A DNA stretch of 64,000 nt from Plasmodiophora brassicae. Lineage: Eukaryota > Endomyxa > Phytomyxea > Plasmodiophorida > Plasmodiophoridae. Within the stretch, counting starts at the first letter, position 1, and every line of letters starts with the position of its first letter. The stretch covers positions 1,240,001 through 1,304,000 of the forward strand of contig JASFAU010000003.1 in the NCBI GenBank assembly GCA_039704465.1, given 5' to 3'. The notes below the pieces were generated by a model. It did not search any database. It was given only the letters and a program-made list of their open reading frames with translations, and was not told the origin of the DNA. Below are positions 31,426 through 43,600 of this stretch, in pieces. The translations under genes were made by a program, and so were the position numbers.

Positions 31426-34399
31426 TTATCGATGCTCGTCGACACGTTTCGTTATCGCCGTTCCTGTCGGTTCGAGATCCGGCGGCGGACGCGGCGTCTG
31501 GTTGTGTGCGACCTGATGGCCAGCATGGGTCAAATGGGCGGCGACCTCGGGGTTGTCGATCGACCCCGACCTGTGCGAACTCGGACCGGAAGGCGGGCGT
31601 CTTCCTTGTTGCTGGTCTACGGTACCGGCGTCCAGCGTGTCGCGGCAGGACGACAGGGTCGAAGACGGCCGGCGACGCGCATGGCAGCATCGGCGCGATC
31701 GCCGCTCGCGGCGGTTTCACGCGCGACCGAATGAACAGGCGCTGGCCGTTCGTGACGACGACGACGGCGCCCGGCTGTCGGGGCGCGATCGAGATGGCGC
31801 CGGCCTGCGGTGCACGACACTGTCAGGATATGTGTCGCCTGGCGGTGGTGCCGCCTGTCGTTACCACCGGGGGCAACTCGTCCTCGTCCACCGCGTTGCT
31901 GTCCTCCAGCGTTCCTGCCAGGGCTGCGGGCGGGCGTTCAGCGAGGCAACTGGTGGCGGTGCTGGGGGAGGGCCTCACCTGGGAGCAGGTGCCCCTGGCG
32001 GATCAGGCCGCGAGGGCTGCCGAAACCGCTGGTGATCCCGCCGACCTTGACGTGGTCGCCGCCGCCTCCGCCGCTGGGCTTCTTCTGCCTGGTGGCAGGC
32101 GATGCTGCTGGTGGTGCCCGCGTTGCAACCTGTAGGGCGTCCGCGCCGGCAGACGTCTCGACGGGCGCCGTCGTCGGCACCGCTCGCCTCGCCGTTCTCT
32201 CCTTGTACGTCAGCTCTATCGCCTACCGATCGCGGAATGAGCTCCAGGTATTGGGCCGTCTCCCAGTGCCTGACCCGATGGGATCGCGACGAACGGGGCC
32301 CCAGCCGGAACAGGGACGCTAGCTGGGCACGGTCCGGGTGCAGGAGGACATCGCTGGCGTCCATGGTGAACCCCATCTCCAGCAGCACGTTGTCCAGCGT
32401 CAGCCCGTTGCGAACGGCGGCGCAGGCCCGATCGGTCAGCTCGCCCGAGCGCGACAGCGCCAGGATCACGTCCTGGAACCGGAAGTTCGTCGTCGTCGCG
32501 ATGGCGCGCAGGACGTCGAGATCCGCGAACGAATGCTTCGCCTGTGGGCACACGCGCTGTCAGGCCCCTGATCAGGCGCGTTGCAACGCCACCCGCCTGC
32601 CGACCATGTTCGTCTTCAGGTGCATGGGGCGGACGTCCTTGTCGTTGACCATCAGGGCCTGCAGGGCGGTCAGCATCTCGTGCGATTTCACGTAGCGATG
32701 GGCGATGGCACGCCTGAGGTCCTGTCCGAATGCTGTCAACGAGCGACGCTTCCGCCCCCCGAGCGTATGCCCGAGCGCGTACCTGCTTCGTGAGCCCGTT
32801 CGTCGCGAACCGGTCCAGATCGACGCGTTCGTCGGCATCGACTGTCTGCACCGACGATGGTGGCCAGGTCGTTGCACCGAGGCCCTGCTCGTGGACGCGT
32901 TTGTGGACGTGCTCGGGAGTCGTGCGCGCGGTGGTGCCCTCGACGGCCACGTCCAGGACGACGACCCGGTTGTGGATCGCCACGAACAGGCGCCCGAGAG
33001 TACCCGGCGACTCGGCCCATCCCTCCGTCAGGATGAGGTCGCTCGCCGGACACGGCAGGTTGATCTGGAACGCCTGCTGCCCCGTGCTCGTCGACCAGAC
33101 CTGCGATCATCAAACGGGGATCGTGCACCGCCTGCCAGCAGGCGAGACATGGCGGCCCACCTTGACGGTGCAATCGCGGGCACACGAGAAGACGTACTGG
33201 GAGTCGCGCGAGAAGAGGACGCGGTCAACGGGTGCCTCGTGCCGGAACGTGTAGAGGACCGTCGGGTGGAACCCGATCGTGATCGGCGATTCTGACCATC
33301 GCGTTAGACGCTGCGGGTCATCGTCTGAGGGGGGCACGCCGCACCGACCCGTCCCATTGACCAGGTCGTCCATTGTCGACTCGACGGATTCCTTGAGCTG
33401 GACCGTGCTCTTGGCCTGCTTCCGGGACGAACGCTGGGCGTCCACCGACCCTGTGTGGCGGTCGTCATTTGGGGATCGCCTCGCTGGCGGCGGACGCCTG
33501 ACCTTGATCGGATTTGAACGACAACGCCGACCAGAGTTTGACCGTGGCGTCAGCGGCGCCTGTGGCCAGGAACGCAGCGTTGGGGGATAACGCTGCCGCC
33601 AGCACTGGACCGCTATGGGACCTGGAGGTGTCCAACCACGCCGACCTGGTCGCCGTGCCCAGTTGTGACCGGGCCCAGTCCGGATCCGCCTGACCCATCG
33701 TCAGCAACGACCAGGCGCCGCCGCCGCCTCACATACCTCGATGCAGCACAGGCGGGCCTGGTTGTCGAGATCCCATACGCTGACGCACCCGTTCGACATG
33801 GCGCACGCGAGGCGCCCGATCGTGGCGTTCATCGCTGCGCGCGTGTCAGCCACGACGGCAGGGCCCCCTGTGGAGAGCCCAGCACCAACCGATCGACCGA
33901 ATCTGGCAGGTTTCCGAGATGGCGCTGGCCAGCTCCTGGCCGTTCTTCCAGTCCCACAGGCGAACCCGGCCGTCGCCACCCGTTGTGAACAACGTGTTCC
34001 CATCGGCGCTGAACAGGCAGTCGTATATGGCACCGCGTTGCCCTAAGGACGCGGTTAGGTTCGCCGGCCATGCCGGGCGCGCGTCGCACCTTGCAGGACG
34101 TGCATGGGTTGTGGGTGCGGGCCCGACCCCAGGCTCCAGACCGCGATGACGTGGTCGTTGCAGATCGTGATCACGTGGTCCTCCACGTTCGTGAACCGCA
34201 CGATGCGGATCTTCTTCGTGTGGACGCAGGCAGGGCGGCGGTTCAGCCGGGCGACGATCTGCAGGCGGTGGCAGGTCCAGACGATGCAGGACCTGCCCAG
34301 GCAGGTCGCCAGGCGCAGCTCATCGGGCGACACGTCGATGGCGCCAATGCCCTGGTCCAGTGTCAGACTGCGAACCAGGTCGCCCACCAGCGCCGGCAT
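31426..34399 (-). CDS. WD40-repeat protein with long C-terminal region
   Basis: Many short introns (47, 54, 47, 53, about 61, 63, 61 bases) keep one frame. WD-type repeats include LATCLGRSCIVWTC, YDCLFSADGNTLFTTGGDGR then VRLWDW, CAMSNGCVSVWDLDNQ, FLATGAADATVKLWS and RVLFSRDSQYVFSCARDCTV. After the propeller comes a helical part (DLRRAIAHRYVKSHEMLTAL, FADLDVLRAIATTTNFRFQD, LDNVLLEMGFTMDA) without a known family. From about 32200 to 31426 the exons are harder to follow (Gly/Pro-rich, then LEDSNAVDEDELPPV, and an end VAAHLTHAGHQVAH). That part could be a separate small gene. ATG 34399 is used; a GTG-initiated longer frame is not credible. Confidence 0.65.
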
Positions 34400-34507
34400 G
34401 ACACGCTCGCTCGTCCCCCTACAGCCAACGCGATCGCGTGCCACTGACCCCCAGCCAGGTGTGAATCTGACCCCCCGCTTCCCCGTTTAGATATGACGAT
34501 CGCCGCC

Positions 34508-35362
34508 TCAGCCCGCCAGCGTCGTCGTTGCCCGGCGTGTTCGTCGGCGACGGGCCCGCGCTGTGCCACCCGCCTTCCTGACGAGGTTGACGACGTTGTC
34601 GTTGCCGGACGCCTGCGCGTGACCCAGGACGGTCTCCCCGGTCCGGTCCACGTCGTTCGGGTTGGCGCCTGCTTCGCACAGCAGGCGAACGACGTCGAGG
34701 TGCCCAGCGCGACACGCGATGTGCAATGGGGCACGACCGCGACAGTCCCTCGCGCGTATCGACGAAGGCGCGTCCTGCACCCGTATCTGAATCATGGCAC
34801 CGTTGCACGTCATGGGTCCCGGTACTACCGATATCAGGTGGCGAATGGCGTTCGGCTGTCGCCCTTCGCTGGCCAGGATGTGGATCGCATGGGCGCCCTC
34901 GAAGAAGCCGGGGCTGGGGCCCACCAACTGGAGGGGTGGGGCGGTCAGCGTTGCGCGATTGCATGAGGAGGAGACGGGCGGAGGACGGCGGGGAGGTACC
35001 TGCGGGATCAGCGCCTGTGAGCGACAGTTCGGGCAGCAGGACCCGCCGTACGGGTCGCTGATCCAGAGCAGCAGCGCCCGCCCGCTCATCACCGCCCGAC
35101 AGCACCAGGTCAGGACGATGTCGTCGGCGTCGCGCAGCGTGTCGAACGACTGCAACGTGATCGGGCACTCGCGTCGCTTCCATCGTGCAACATCGCTTCC
35201 TGCCGCCTGCGGGCAGGGCCACCCCCGATGCACCGGCTGTTTCACCCTACTGTCGGTCAACCATGGACGCGTGCATCGCGACGCGGGCGACCTTTCGCGG
35301 CGGGCGAATCGTGCCCGGGTGCCGAACCGACAGGTGACGGCAGCACGCCTGCCCCATTGCAC
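34508..35362 (-). CDS. RING-like and ankyrin-repeat protein
   Basis: An uninterrupted frame of 284 residues. The middle has a RING/U-box-like module: RRECPITLQSFDTLRDADDI, a Cys-Cys pair in TWCCRAVMSG, and GGSCCPNCRSQ. The C-terminal half has ankyrin repeats (AHAIHILASEGRQPNAIRHL, RAPLHIACRAGHLDVVRLLC, EAGANPNDVDRTGETVLGHA). RING plus ankyrin repeats suggests an E3 ubiquitin ligase with an ankyrin substrate-binding arm. The first 60 residues are Arg-rich without features, so the true start could lie further in or be joined by an intron. Several long opposite-strand frames here are composition artefacts. Confidence 0.65.
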   Translation of the reverse strand: MQWGRRAAVTCRFGTRARFARRERSPASRCTRPWLTDSRVKQPVHRGWPCPQAAGSDVARWKRRECPITLQSFDTLRDADDIVLTWCCRAVMSGRALLLWISDPYGGSCCPNCRSQALIPQVPPRRPPPVSSSCNRATLTAPPLQLVGPSPGFFEGAHAIHILASEGRQPNAIRHLISVVPGPMTCNGAMIQIRVQDAPSSIRARDCRGRAPLHIACRAGHLDVVRLLCEAGANPNDVDRTGETVLGHAQASGNDNVVNLVRKAGGTARARRRRTRRATTTLAG

Positions 35363-35482
35363 GTCTTGTGGGGCACCGGCCGGTCCACCCGCGGACCGAC
35401 CGATCCGTTCACACGCGCCGGGCGCCCGACCATCCTTAAGCCGCCCATGCGTTTATTCGCAGCGGGCGCGACGCTCGACGAA

Positions 35483-36927
35483 TCACAGGCAGGACGCCAG
35501 CGACACGACGGCGGCGGCGAACGCGACCCAAGTTGGCCGTCCAGGCAGGCAGTCGCTGCCGGGAGCGACGGGCGACACGCGAGACGACGAGCGCGGGGCA
35601 TCACGGGACATGAACGCTGCTGATGCGAGGACGCCGACCAGGACAGTCGGCAGGACGACGGACGATGACCAGTGTCGAGCGGGTGCATCCCGCGTCTTCG
35701 TGGTGGCCGGGTGCCGCCTGTAGCGGTGCCGTGCCTCGTTGACGGTGGCGCCAAGGACGGCGCCCGCGGCTAACCCGATGCCCGCCTGTCCACAACACGC
35801 ATCAGGGCAACCGATGGGCGTTCTCTCCAGAGAGTGCACGACCAGACCTGCAATCGCGACAACCGATGCGCCTGGTCGTTTCGGGCCCCTGCGACGTTCG
35901 ACTCGGTGGCGGCGGCGTGCGGCGCGCTCTGTGCCTTGATCGCCGGTTCCGGAGCGATACCCTGCGTTGCTGTCTGACATTCCTGCTCTGGCGATGGGGT
36001 CGGCGATCGCCTACAAGAGCACGGCCCCTCTGCACCAGGTGCAGGCGGTTCGCCAACCGTTTCACTGGTACCGTCTTTGGACGCATTCTGATCCTCCACG
36101 ATGTGTTCTGGTACGGAATTGTCATATCCCGCCCTCTGAAGCTCCTGCTCCAACGTAGGCACTGTTGGGCTCGTCGTCCAGGGCCGTGTTGCTGTTATGG
36201 CAACGCCGTTCCCGCCCCGTTGGTGGATCTCGTGGTCGTCCCTGCAGACCAGCTGCAATTCACGTAGCTGCTCGACGGCCAGGGCCAGGTCGGCCTCACG
36301 CTCAGCCAGCGACCTGGTCAGGGATGCAATCTCGGCCGTCGCGGCCGCCAGTTCTTCATCGCGTTCCATCAACATGGACCGCCAGTCGGCGTCTTGCTGG
36401 GCCATCTGCCTGCATGCCTCCAGCTTGCTGAACAACGCCGCCTTGTCTTCCAGGGCCTTCCGTCTCAAGGCATTGCTGCCTTCGAGGGCCGCCTGTAGAC
36501 TCTGGACCTGACTCTCCAGGTGCCGACGCTGGCGAACAAGATCCGATATCTGTGCTTGCTGTTTCGCCTTCTCCTCAGGACAGGCCTGGTGTGCTTCCAG
36601 GAGAGGTTGGTGGTCCACCTCGCACGCCTGCAGACTACGCGATAGGTCACCCTTGAGCTTGGCGAGCGTTCTGCTAGTGTCTCGTTCGCGCTGCCGTGCC
36701 TGGTCGAGGTCGGCTGCCTGCCTCTCACACATGTCTTCCAATTGCTCGATCGCTGCGTCTTGCCTATCGATAACGGCGCGGGTACGTCCAGGGGACAGTG
36801 GCGCGCCCTCGAACGAGGCGGGCATCGGGGCCAGCTCCGAACCCAGCGCCGACGATGCAGACGACCCATGGACGGCAGCGACGACGGCAAGCAGCAGAAC
36901 GACGACCTGGGCGACACTACAGGACAT
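35483..36927 (-). CDS. Secretory-pathway coiled-coil protein with C-terminal membrane helices
   Basis: ATG 36927 opens a strong signal peptide (VAQVVVLLLAVVAAVHG). Residues ~50-230 are a continuous coiled coil (AIEQLEDMCERQAADLDQAR, AKQQAQISDLVRQRRHLESQ, SLTRSLAEREADLALAVEQL). A disordered Pro/Glu/Thr region follows. A 61-base intron (GTCTGG to GACAG) then joins RLSRLQ to AGIGLAAGAVLGATV in frame, adding hydrophobic stretches (SSVVLPTVLVGVLASAAF and WVAFAAAVVSLASCL) and stopping at 35483. Without splicing the protein would stop at 35770. A coiled-coil domain facing the lumen or outside, anchored at the C terminus, is the best reading. No family is recognised. Confidence 0.65.
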
Positions 36928-37160
36928 GGCTCGACCGCCACGTCAGGGGAGTGGATCTGCAAGCGCGCGAGCGACGGCCTCAACGACTGGTCGGCCTCGT
37001 TCGGTCGGTGGCTCGGGCGACTATTCCTGGCGTCGCGCGCTATTTTAGGGCAACTTCGCGGCTGCACGTTGCGCCGGGCGGGCGGCCGACTCCCGAGTCG
37101 TCCGCTGCTCAGGATCCGCACTTACATCATCAGGTCGGACGCCCATCGCGACATTTATCG

Positions 37161-38974
37161 TCAGACGTTGTTCTCCAGATCCTCCTTCTCGAATACCTTC
37201 AGCTTCTTCTCGATCTCGAGCGCCTGGTGCACAAGGACGCAGACGATCGGTCAGCAACGGCGGGCGCCGCCCCGGGTAGGAGGCGCCGTGCGTTACCTTG
37301 TCCTTCGGGTCGGCGACCATGGCGACAATCGTGACGAACATGATGGCGAACATGGCGAAGATGTACGCGTCGTGGTAGAAGATCATCCGGAAGAACGACA
37401 GGTAGAAGATCTGCGTCCCGAAGATGCCCCGGACGCTCGTGTCGTTCGCGTACATGCTGAAGTTGATGACGCAGAACTAAAGCGGCACACCTCTGTCAGG
37501 CACGGCGTGAAGTCGACCATATGACGCACGCGCTGACCTGAACGACGGGGATCGTGCAGATCAGCGTCAGCCATGTGTTGAACAGGAACGCGTTCATCAT
37601 GGTGTTGCCAATCTCCATCGGGTAGACACGAAGGCACCAGGGTATTCGCAGACCCAGGCGAAACACGCCCTTGATGCAGCATAGGATCAGGTACATGGAG
37701 TAGAACCCGAACGCCATGTCGCCCATCAGCGAGAAGCCGGGCAGGCTCAGGTCCATGAACAGCACGTTCAGGAACGGGTTCTTCACCACGGGCAGCAGGA
37801 AGACGCAGATCTGCACGAACCACGTACACGACAGGCTTAACCTACGACCGCAATGTCAGGCGTGGACGAACGGCCCGCTCCATTAGCACGTCGATCACCC
37901 GAGCAGGCCGGCGTTCAGCTTGGCAAAGTAGACGACCGGGTTGCCACCCTTCTGATGGTACGACACCTCCAGCATCCGCTTGTCGTGCTTGAGGCGCTGC
38001 ACTTCGGCCTCGAGCCGGTTCTGTATCTCCCGGTCCGACCGCCTGTTCTTCCGGCTGACGGCGCGATCCAGGTTGGTCTTGTTCTTCTGGAGCTCCTGCG
38101 CCATGGCAAGCAGCGTGCTGGCGCGCTTGCCGACCGCGATCTTCTCCTTGGCGTACTCCTGGACCGTCATACGCACGGGCCTCGTGCGGAACTCGTTGAT
38201 CAGGTCGATCGGCAGCGCGATCAGGCCGATCGAGCAGAAGAACATGAAGAAGAACCAGCCGATGAACGATATGATGGCGCCGCAGAACACAAGGAACGAG
38301 ACGTTCGTCGTCCACTGTCCCGTCGAGTTGTTGCACGACATGGGTGCGATGTCCTGCGATTTGCAGATGAACTTGCCCCCGCTGGCCTGCACCGAGGTCG
38401 GCGGGTACACCTGGGAGAAGTTGGCCAGGTTCGCCTCGCGTTTCTGCCACGACAGCGTGATCGTGGCCGTGTCCTCGTAGAAGTACATCAGGCCCAGGAT
38501 CAGGCCGAAGACGATGAACGCGATCACCGTGTACTGGAGGGCGGTGCCGGCCTGGCCGGTCCAGGCAGCGCCCGCCCCTTGCCCCGCATCCCTACGAGAC
38601 GGGTCAACGGCGCGCGCCATTCGACAGGCGGCGGCCCACGCCACGACGTACGGGCTGGTGTCGGATTCGTAGAAGAAGAAGGCGTACGGGACGATGATGA
38701 CCACCATGACGATGATGCAGATGAAGATGGTGGTCCAGATCGCCGTCATGTCCAGGCCGGCGCCGAGGCGCGAGTTGGCGACGTCGAGGGGCAGGGCCAG
38801 GATGGACGCGAACGACAGGTAGAAGCCGGCCAGGGTCACCAGCTTCGGGAACCAGGCGCCGACACGGTCGTCCGGGTGCCCGAACGTGATCAGCATCAGG
38901 ACACAGCCGACGATGATGATGCAGGACATGGCGACGACCGAGAACACGAGGAACCCGGCCGATGCCGCCACCAT
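37161..38974 (-). CDS. LMBR1-like multi-spanning membrane protein (copy A)
   Basis: Starts MVAASAGFLVFSVVAMSCII and encodes about nine hydrophobic helices with the LMBR1 signature IGLIALPIDLINEFRTRPVR, followed by a long coiled cytosolic loop (AVGKRAS, ELQKNKTNLDRAVSRKNRR). Later exons give FLLPVVKNPFLNVLFMDLSL, IGNTMMNAFLFNTWLTLICT, then IFGTQIFYLSFFRM. A last intron after DPKDK leads to ALEIEKKLKVFEKEDLENNV. LMBR1/LMBD proteins include lipocalin receptors and lysosomal exporters, but the substrate is unknown here. A tandem paralogue lies 110 bases upstream on the same strand (39084-40914). Confidence 0.85.
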
Positions 38975-39083
38975 GGTGCTGGCGCGAGCACCCGCCCGAC
39001 TACGTTATACGATGTGCATCGCCCGTCCTGTAACGAGCCCGGCCGTCACGACGACATGGGCGCAACCTTCCGCTCGTTCATTG

Positions 39084-40914
39084 TCACTCCAGCGCGTCTA
39101 TGCCACCACTCTCCAGGTCGTCGACCTGCTGCTGCAACCGTCGGTCGATGTCCAGCGCCTGGGGGAAGGGGGCGCGCTCCTCAGTGCCAACCCCAACCAA
39201 ACGAGGCAGACGACCGACCTTGTCCTTCGGAAACGCGAGCATGCCGATGCAGGTCAGGGCCATGACGGCCAGCATGGCCCAGATGAACGCGTTGTTGGCC
39301 CAGAGCAGCCGGAAGACCTTCAGGTAGAAGACCTGGACGCCAAAGATGGCGCGGACGCTGGTCCCGCTGACGTACGGGCCGAACGCGATCGTACAGAACT
39401 GGAACAAACAACCGATTCGGATGGTCGTCTTGCGAACAGGAACACTGATTCGTACTGACATGCGCGACCGGGATCGTGCAGATCAGGACGATCCAGGTGT
39501 TGAACAGGAACGCGTTCATCATGGTGTTGCCGAGCTCCATCGGGTAGATACGGATCAGGCACGGGATGCGAAGCCCAAGGCGGAAGACGCCCTTGACGCA
39601 GCACGCCAGCAGGTACAGGGCGTAGGCGGCGAACGCCAGCACGCCGAACAGGCCGAACCCGGCGATGCCCGTCGTCAGGTCCAGGAACAGCTGGTTCAGG
39701 AACGGGGTCTGCTGTCCGGCCAGCACGAACACAGCAATGTGCACCGTCCAGGTCAGGGTGAGGTTCAGCCTGGCGACAAGTCAGACGAACGCCAGGAGTG
39801 AGCTGTCGTGCCACCGACTGACGCGAAGACGCCGGCGACTAGCTTGGCAAAGTAGAAGACCGGGTTGCCGCCCTTCAGGTAGTACGATTCCTCGAGGAGG
39901 CGCTTGTCGCGTTTCAGGGCGTGGACCTCGACCTCGAGCCTGTTCATCGTCGTGCGATCCCTGCGCTTGCTCCTGCGTGTCATGAGGCGGGTGCTCCTGT
40001 CGAGTGCGGCGGCCAGAAGGAGCAGGGCGGTGGCGCGACGCCCCAGGGCCAGCCTCTGCTTCGCGTACTCGGTGACCGTCATGCGGGCGGGACGCGTCCG
40101 GAACTCGTTGATCAGGTCGACGGGCAGGGCCACGAGCCCGATACCGCCGAACAACGTGAAGAAGAACCAGCCGAGGAACGAGGCGACCGCGCCGCCGAAG
40201 ATCGCGAACGACACCGGCTGGTTCCACTGCACCGGAACGGTGTCACAGCCCTGCACGATCATAATCAGCATTGCGAATCGCCGTTTCGCTGCCGAGGTCA
40301 GTAACCGTTGCAGAATCACACTGGAAGACCGTGTCGGAACCAGACGGCGGGTAGGCCGGCGATAATGACATGGCGCTGCGCCTCTGTTGCTGCAGAGGCA
40401 CTTCGGCAACGTTCAGGTAGTAATACGCCACGCCGAGGATCACGCCGAACACGACGACGGTGGCGAGCGTGTAGAGTAGCGCGGTCCACGTCTGCTTACC
40501 GCAGGCAGCGACAGCGCCTCCAGCCCCGTTGCTAACGTTCAACCGACGTCAGACGCTGTTCTGGAGCGCGACGTGATCGCCCGCCCCATACGGATCGCTA
40601 TCGGATTCGTAGAAGAAGAACGCGTAGGGGACGACGACGGTGATGGCGGTGACGATGGTGATGAAGATGCCGGCCCAGACCTGGTCCATGGGCAGGCCGA
40701 TCCTCATCTGCGTGTTGGCGACGTCGAGCGGCATGGCGAGGATGGTACCGGCCGACAGGTACAATCCGAGGACGGTGACCACCTTCGGGAACCAGGCGCC
40801 GACGCGGTCGTCCGGGTGCCCGAACCTGATCAGCAGCAGCAGGCAGGCGCTGGCAACAATCAGCGACGCGGCCACGATCGTGAAGATCGTGAACCCCGCT
40901 TGGAGGGCGGCCAT
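39084..40914 (-). CDS. LMBR1-like multi-spanning membrane protein (copy B)
   Basis: Paralogue of 37161-38974 in the same orientation. Shared blocks are RFGHPDDRVGAWFPKVVTVL, VVVPYAFFFYESDSDPYG, GGIGLVALPVDLINEFRTRP, KGGNPVFYFAKL, GVFRLGLRIPCLIRIYPMEL and NTMMNAFLFNTW. Helix order and the charged loop after the LPVDLINEF signature are conserved, while loop residues differ strongly, so the duplication is old. The final intron is at the same place as in copy A (after FPKDK, before ALDIDRRLQQQ). Here the intron is also open in frame, which would allow retention without a stop. Confidence 0.85.
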
Positions 40915-40985
40915 GACGCAAGTGGAACCCGTCCCACCGGGCGAGACCGCTCTCGAACATCCAGACAAATCGCGTTTATTACGTA

Positions 40986-42461
40986 TTAATATGGGTTGGT
41001 CGGCACCGAGGCCGGGTTCTGGACTGGCGACGACCGTGGCCGGAACATGAGGACGTGCCACAGGCTTTCGCAGGCTCGGCCGATGCTCGTAAGCGACCAG
41101 GAGATCATCCAGCCGCGTGGCGAGAAGAAGAACTCGGGCCAGCCGGCGATGATGGCCGCGCCGGCCACGTACGTGATCATGGATAGGCCCAGGAGGATCG
41201 CATATCGGCTAAGCCGATGCAACAGGGCATTCATCTTCTTGTCGCGGTTGTTGGCCGTGACAGCCTCAACGATCTTCTTCGCCTCGATCCGGTACGACAC
41301 GGCGCCGTACAGGAAATGCATGCCAACGACCAACTGCAACAGGGCAAACATGGCCCCGTTGGCGATATCGATCAGCGGGTACTTCAGGTCGAAGTACATC
41401 GCGTAGGCGATGCAGACGACGATGTCGAATGCCAGGGGGATGGCACATAGCGCAACGGTATAGATCAGGCGATCACCTCGTATGATTCGCGTCAATACGC
41501 TGGCCGACTTCGCCTCCCGTATATCGATCTGGTCGAGGCACTTGTTCCAGAACGTCGCCGATAAGATCGTGCTGACAAACCCGAACCCAGAGAGGCTGGT
41601 CAGGAAGAAGTTCTGGACCGGCCCGGGAAGGTTGCCGGTCGAGTAAAACCCGCCGATGGCACCCTCGATGGCCTATCGGTCACATTAGGCGGTGAATGCG
41701 GAGGCGGAACGATCCAGCACGTCGTGGGTACCAGTGGAAACGTGGTCGAGATTTCGAGAGCCAGCGTGAAATGCGGCAGGCTGAGGCGGGAAGCGATAGA
41801 TCGACATAGGGTGCGCCAGCGGCGCCTTGCGTTCGGCTCCGTTGCACCCACGACGATACGCATGTGCTGGAACAGGAAAAGGGCCGCCATACAGCCGGAC
41901 ATCGTGAAGATCATCGCAGGCACCCATCTCAACAGCAACTGATACTGCCAGGAGCCGTAGACATCCACCCAGACATTATGGTCAGGAGCGACGCTGACGG
42001 TCGTGTTGGGCGACGCGGACAGGATTGCGTCCTGGGCCTCGGGTGTCACTTGCACATACACGTAGGGTATGGGGAGACGATCTTTCGGTATGTGTCTGCT
42101 GTGCGGGTCGTTAACGTAAGCGTTCAATGATGGTACCTCGACGGTCGTCAGAGCTGAACATGGAGCACCGTCAATGCCCGCGTGAGTCTGATAGGTCCTT
42201 CTTACAGATGTATGCAAGCGCTCCACTTTGTAGCACATTACTGTACTGCGTCTCGAAAGAGCACGGGCTGCCTTGCGTGACAACGACCACGCTGTTGCTG
42301 GGAACGACGATATCAGCAGCAGAGCAAGCGTCCCCTGTGAAGACGCTGATCGGAGCAACAGCTGGCAGGGCTCCGGACTGGGCACCCAGATAGGTCGTCA
42401 TCGGTGGACTGTAGAACGACGACCGATACAGGACGCTGCCAGGTTCGGCGTCCGGGAACAT
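40986..42461 (-). CDS. Seven-helix membrane protein with luminal PA-like domain (copy 1)
   Basis: Exons joined by introns of about 54 and 62 bases give a protein clearly related to 53113-54579. The luminal part contains VVVVTQGSPCSFETQYSNVL and QSGALAYI, which resembles a protease-associated (PA) fold. A single polar stretch leads to YQLLLRWVPAMIFTMSGCMA and six further hydrophobic helices, including SGFGFVSTILSATFWNKCL, YTVALCAIPLAFDIVVCIA, ALLQLVVGMHFLYGAV and YAILLGLSMITYVAGAAII. The signal-peptide exon was not fixed. Codons just upstream (VEVAAVCCTSDASV) read hydrophobic, so the true start is probably between 42461 and about 42560. Function is unknown; GPCR-like topology is an inference. 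Confidence 0.65.
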
Positions 42462-42935
42462 TACTGACGCGTCCGATGTACAGCAGACCGCCGCGACTTC
42501 GACGACACATTGTTTAGTCGCTGTCGCTGCCCTGGCCGATGACCAGCTTTACCTATAGTGAGGAAGGTCAACGTCGCCGGTTCCATAGCGCCTGTACCAA
42601 CTTCGATCTGGCCTCCAACCAAGGAAATCTGCATCCGGATGGCGCACCAACAATGTCCACTACAGCGATAGGCACTGACAGTGCCTATCGACGCTGGTCG
42701 AAAGTGATCCCTGACGTTCCCGCGACGATGCTTCTTCTGTGCACGCACATTGCAGAAATTCTGCTATAGGTTCTTCTCTACCATTGGCTGCCGGTAGATG
42801 GCCTTCAGGCATCTGCGAAGGCGTCCTAAAAAGATCTGGGTTACCGAACGCAACGTTCTGCTGCGTTTTTCGCGCGGACCACTTGCCGAATTTGTCGTGT
42901 GCAGCCGTGGAGCGCCGTCGGGCGGCCGCTTCGGT

Positions 42936-43600
42936 ATGACACTGCTCGACGTCATCAAGTACGTTCGTCAGGTCGGTGTGCGCCACGCTTTCCGCACGCT
43001 GCGTATGACGAACGAGCTGAAAATCGGGGCGTTGAAGGGAGTGGTACGCACATCCGTCGTTGGCGGATGAAATTCTGGCACTAATCAGGGGAACGTTCAG
43101 GATGCCAACGGGAACCGGTATTTCGAGTCCCTCTCTGAACAGGTAATATTGCCAACGCTGCATAATTGCTGTTCTGATATCGCCCAGGCCGGTAGGAACC
43201 GCTGGGTCGAGTACGCTAACCCTTCGTATTACGATGCCAGCCAGGTAGTCCTGTTTTATTCGTCAGCTGCCTGCCACTGACAATGCGTAGGTGACCCCCG
43301 AATGGCACCCTTGGTAGGGTCAAAGCACTCGACCGTCGCGCCAGATGCTGACCGTTCCACAGGCTGCATTACATGAGTGATCAAACGCCCGACGAGGTTC
43401 GGTTGATACCCTGAATTTTCACATGTCGCGTTTGACAAGTCGATCAGCTCCACCAAGCGAAACATAAATGGCAGCTACCGCACGAGGACAACAAGACGTT
43501 CACCAAGGATGCCTGGTACCCGCCTGGCCACTTCCTGAACGAGAAGGACGAAGTGCCGCGTCAGTACGAACCTTGGCAGCAGAAGGAAGGTTCCAAGTGA
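42936..43600 (+). CDS. NDUFA12: Complex I subunit NDUFA12 (B17.2)
   Basis: Six exons, introns at 43041-43088 (48), 43143-43187 (45), 43245-43290 (46), 43314-43362 (49) and about 43397-43474. The spliced protein matches NDUFA12 throughout: LLDVIKYVRQVGVRHAFRTL, MTNELKIGALKGGNV, DANGNRYFESLSEQAGRNRW and VEYAN, then VTPEWHPWLHYMSDQTPDE, and a C-terminal end WYPPGHFLNEKDEV. It is an accessory subunit of mitochondrial NADH:ubiquinone oxidoreductase. Each exon is only 20-35 codons, so the gene is invisible to simple frame scanning. The divergent 7TM gene lies upstream. Confidence 0.88.

Noticed and set aside
34794..35723. Plus-strand frame of 309 codons
   Set aside because: Antisense to the RING-ankyrin gene and its upstream region; composition is Arg/Ser/Pro-rich with no motif, as expected of shadow frames in GC-rich DNA.
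37853..39265. Plus-strand frame of 470 codons opposite the LMBR1 genes
   Set aside because: It is a GC-driven shadow. The minus strand encodes nine membrane helices and the LPxDLINEFRTRP signature at the same place.
42660..43163. Minus-strand frame of 167 codons
   Set aside because: Antisense to NDUFA12 exons 1-3 and their introns; no family features.
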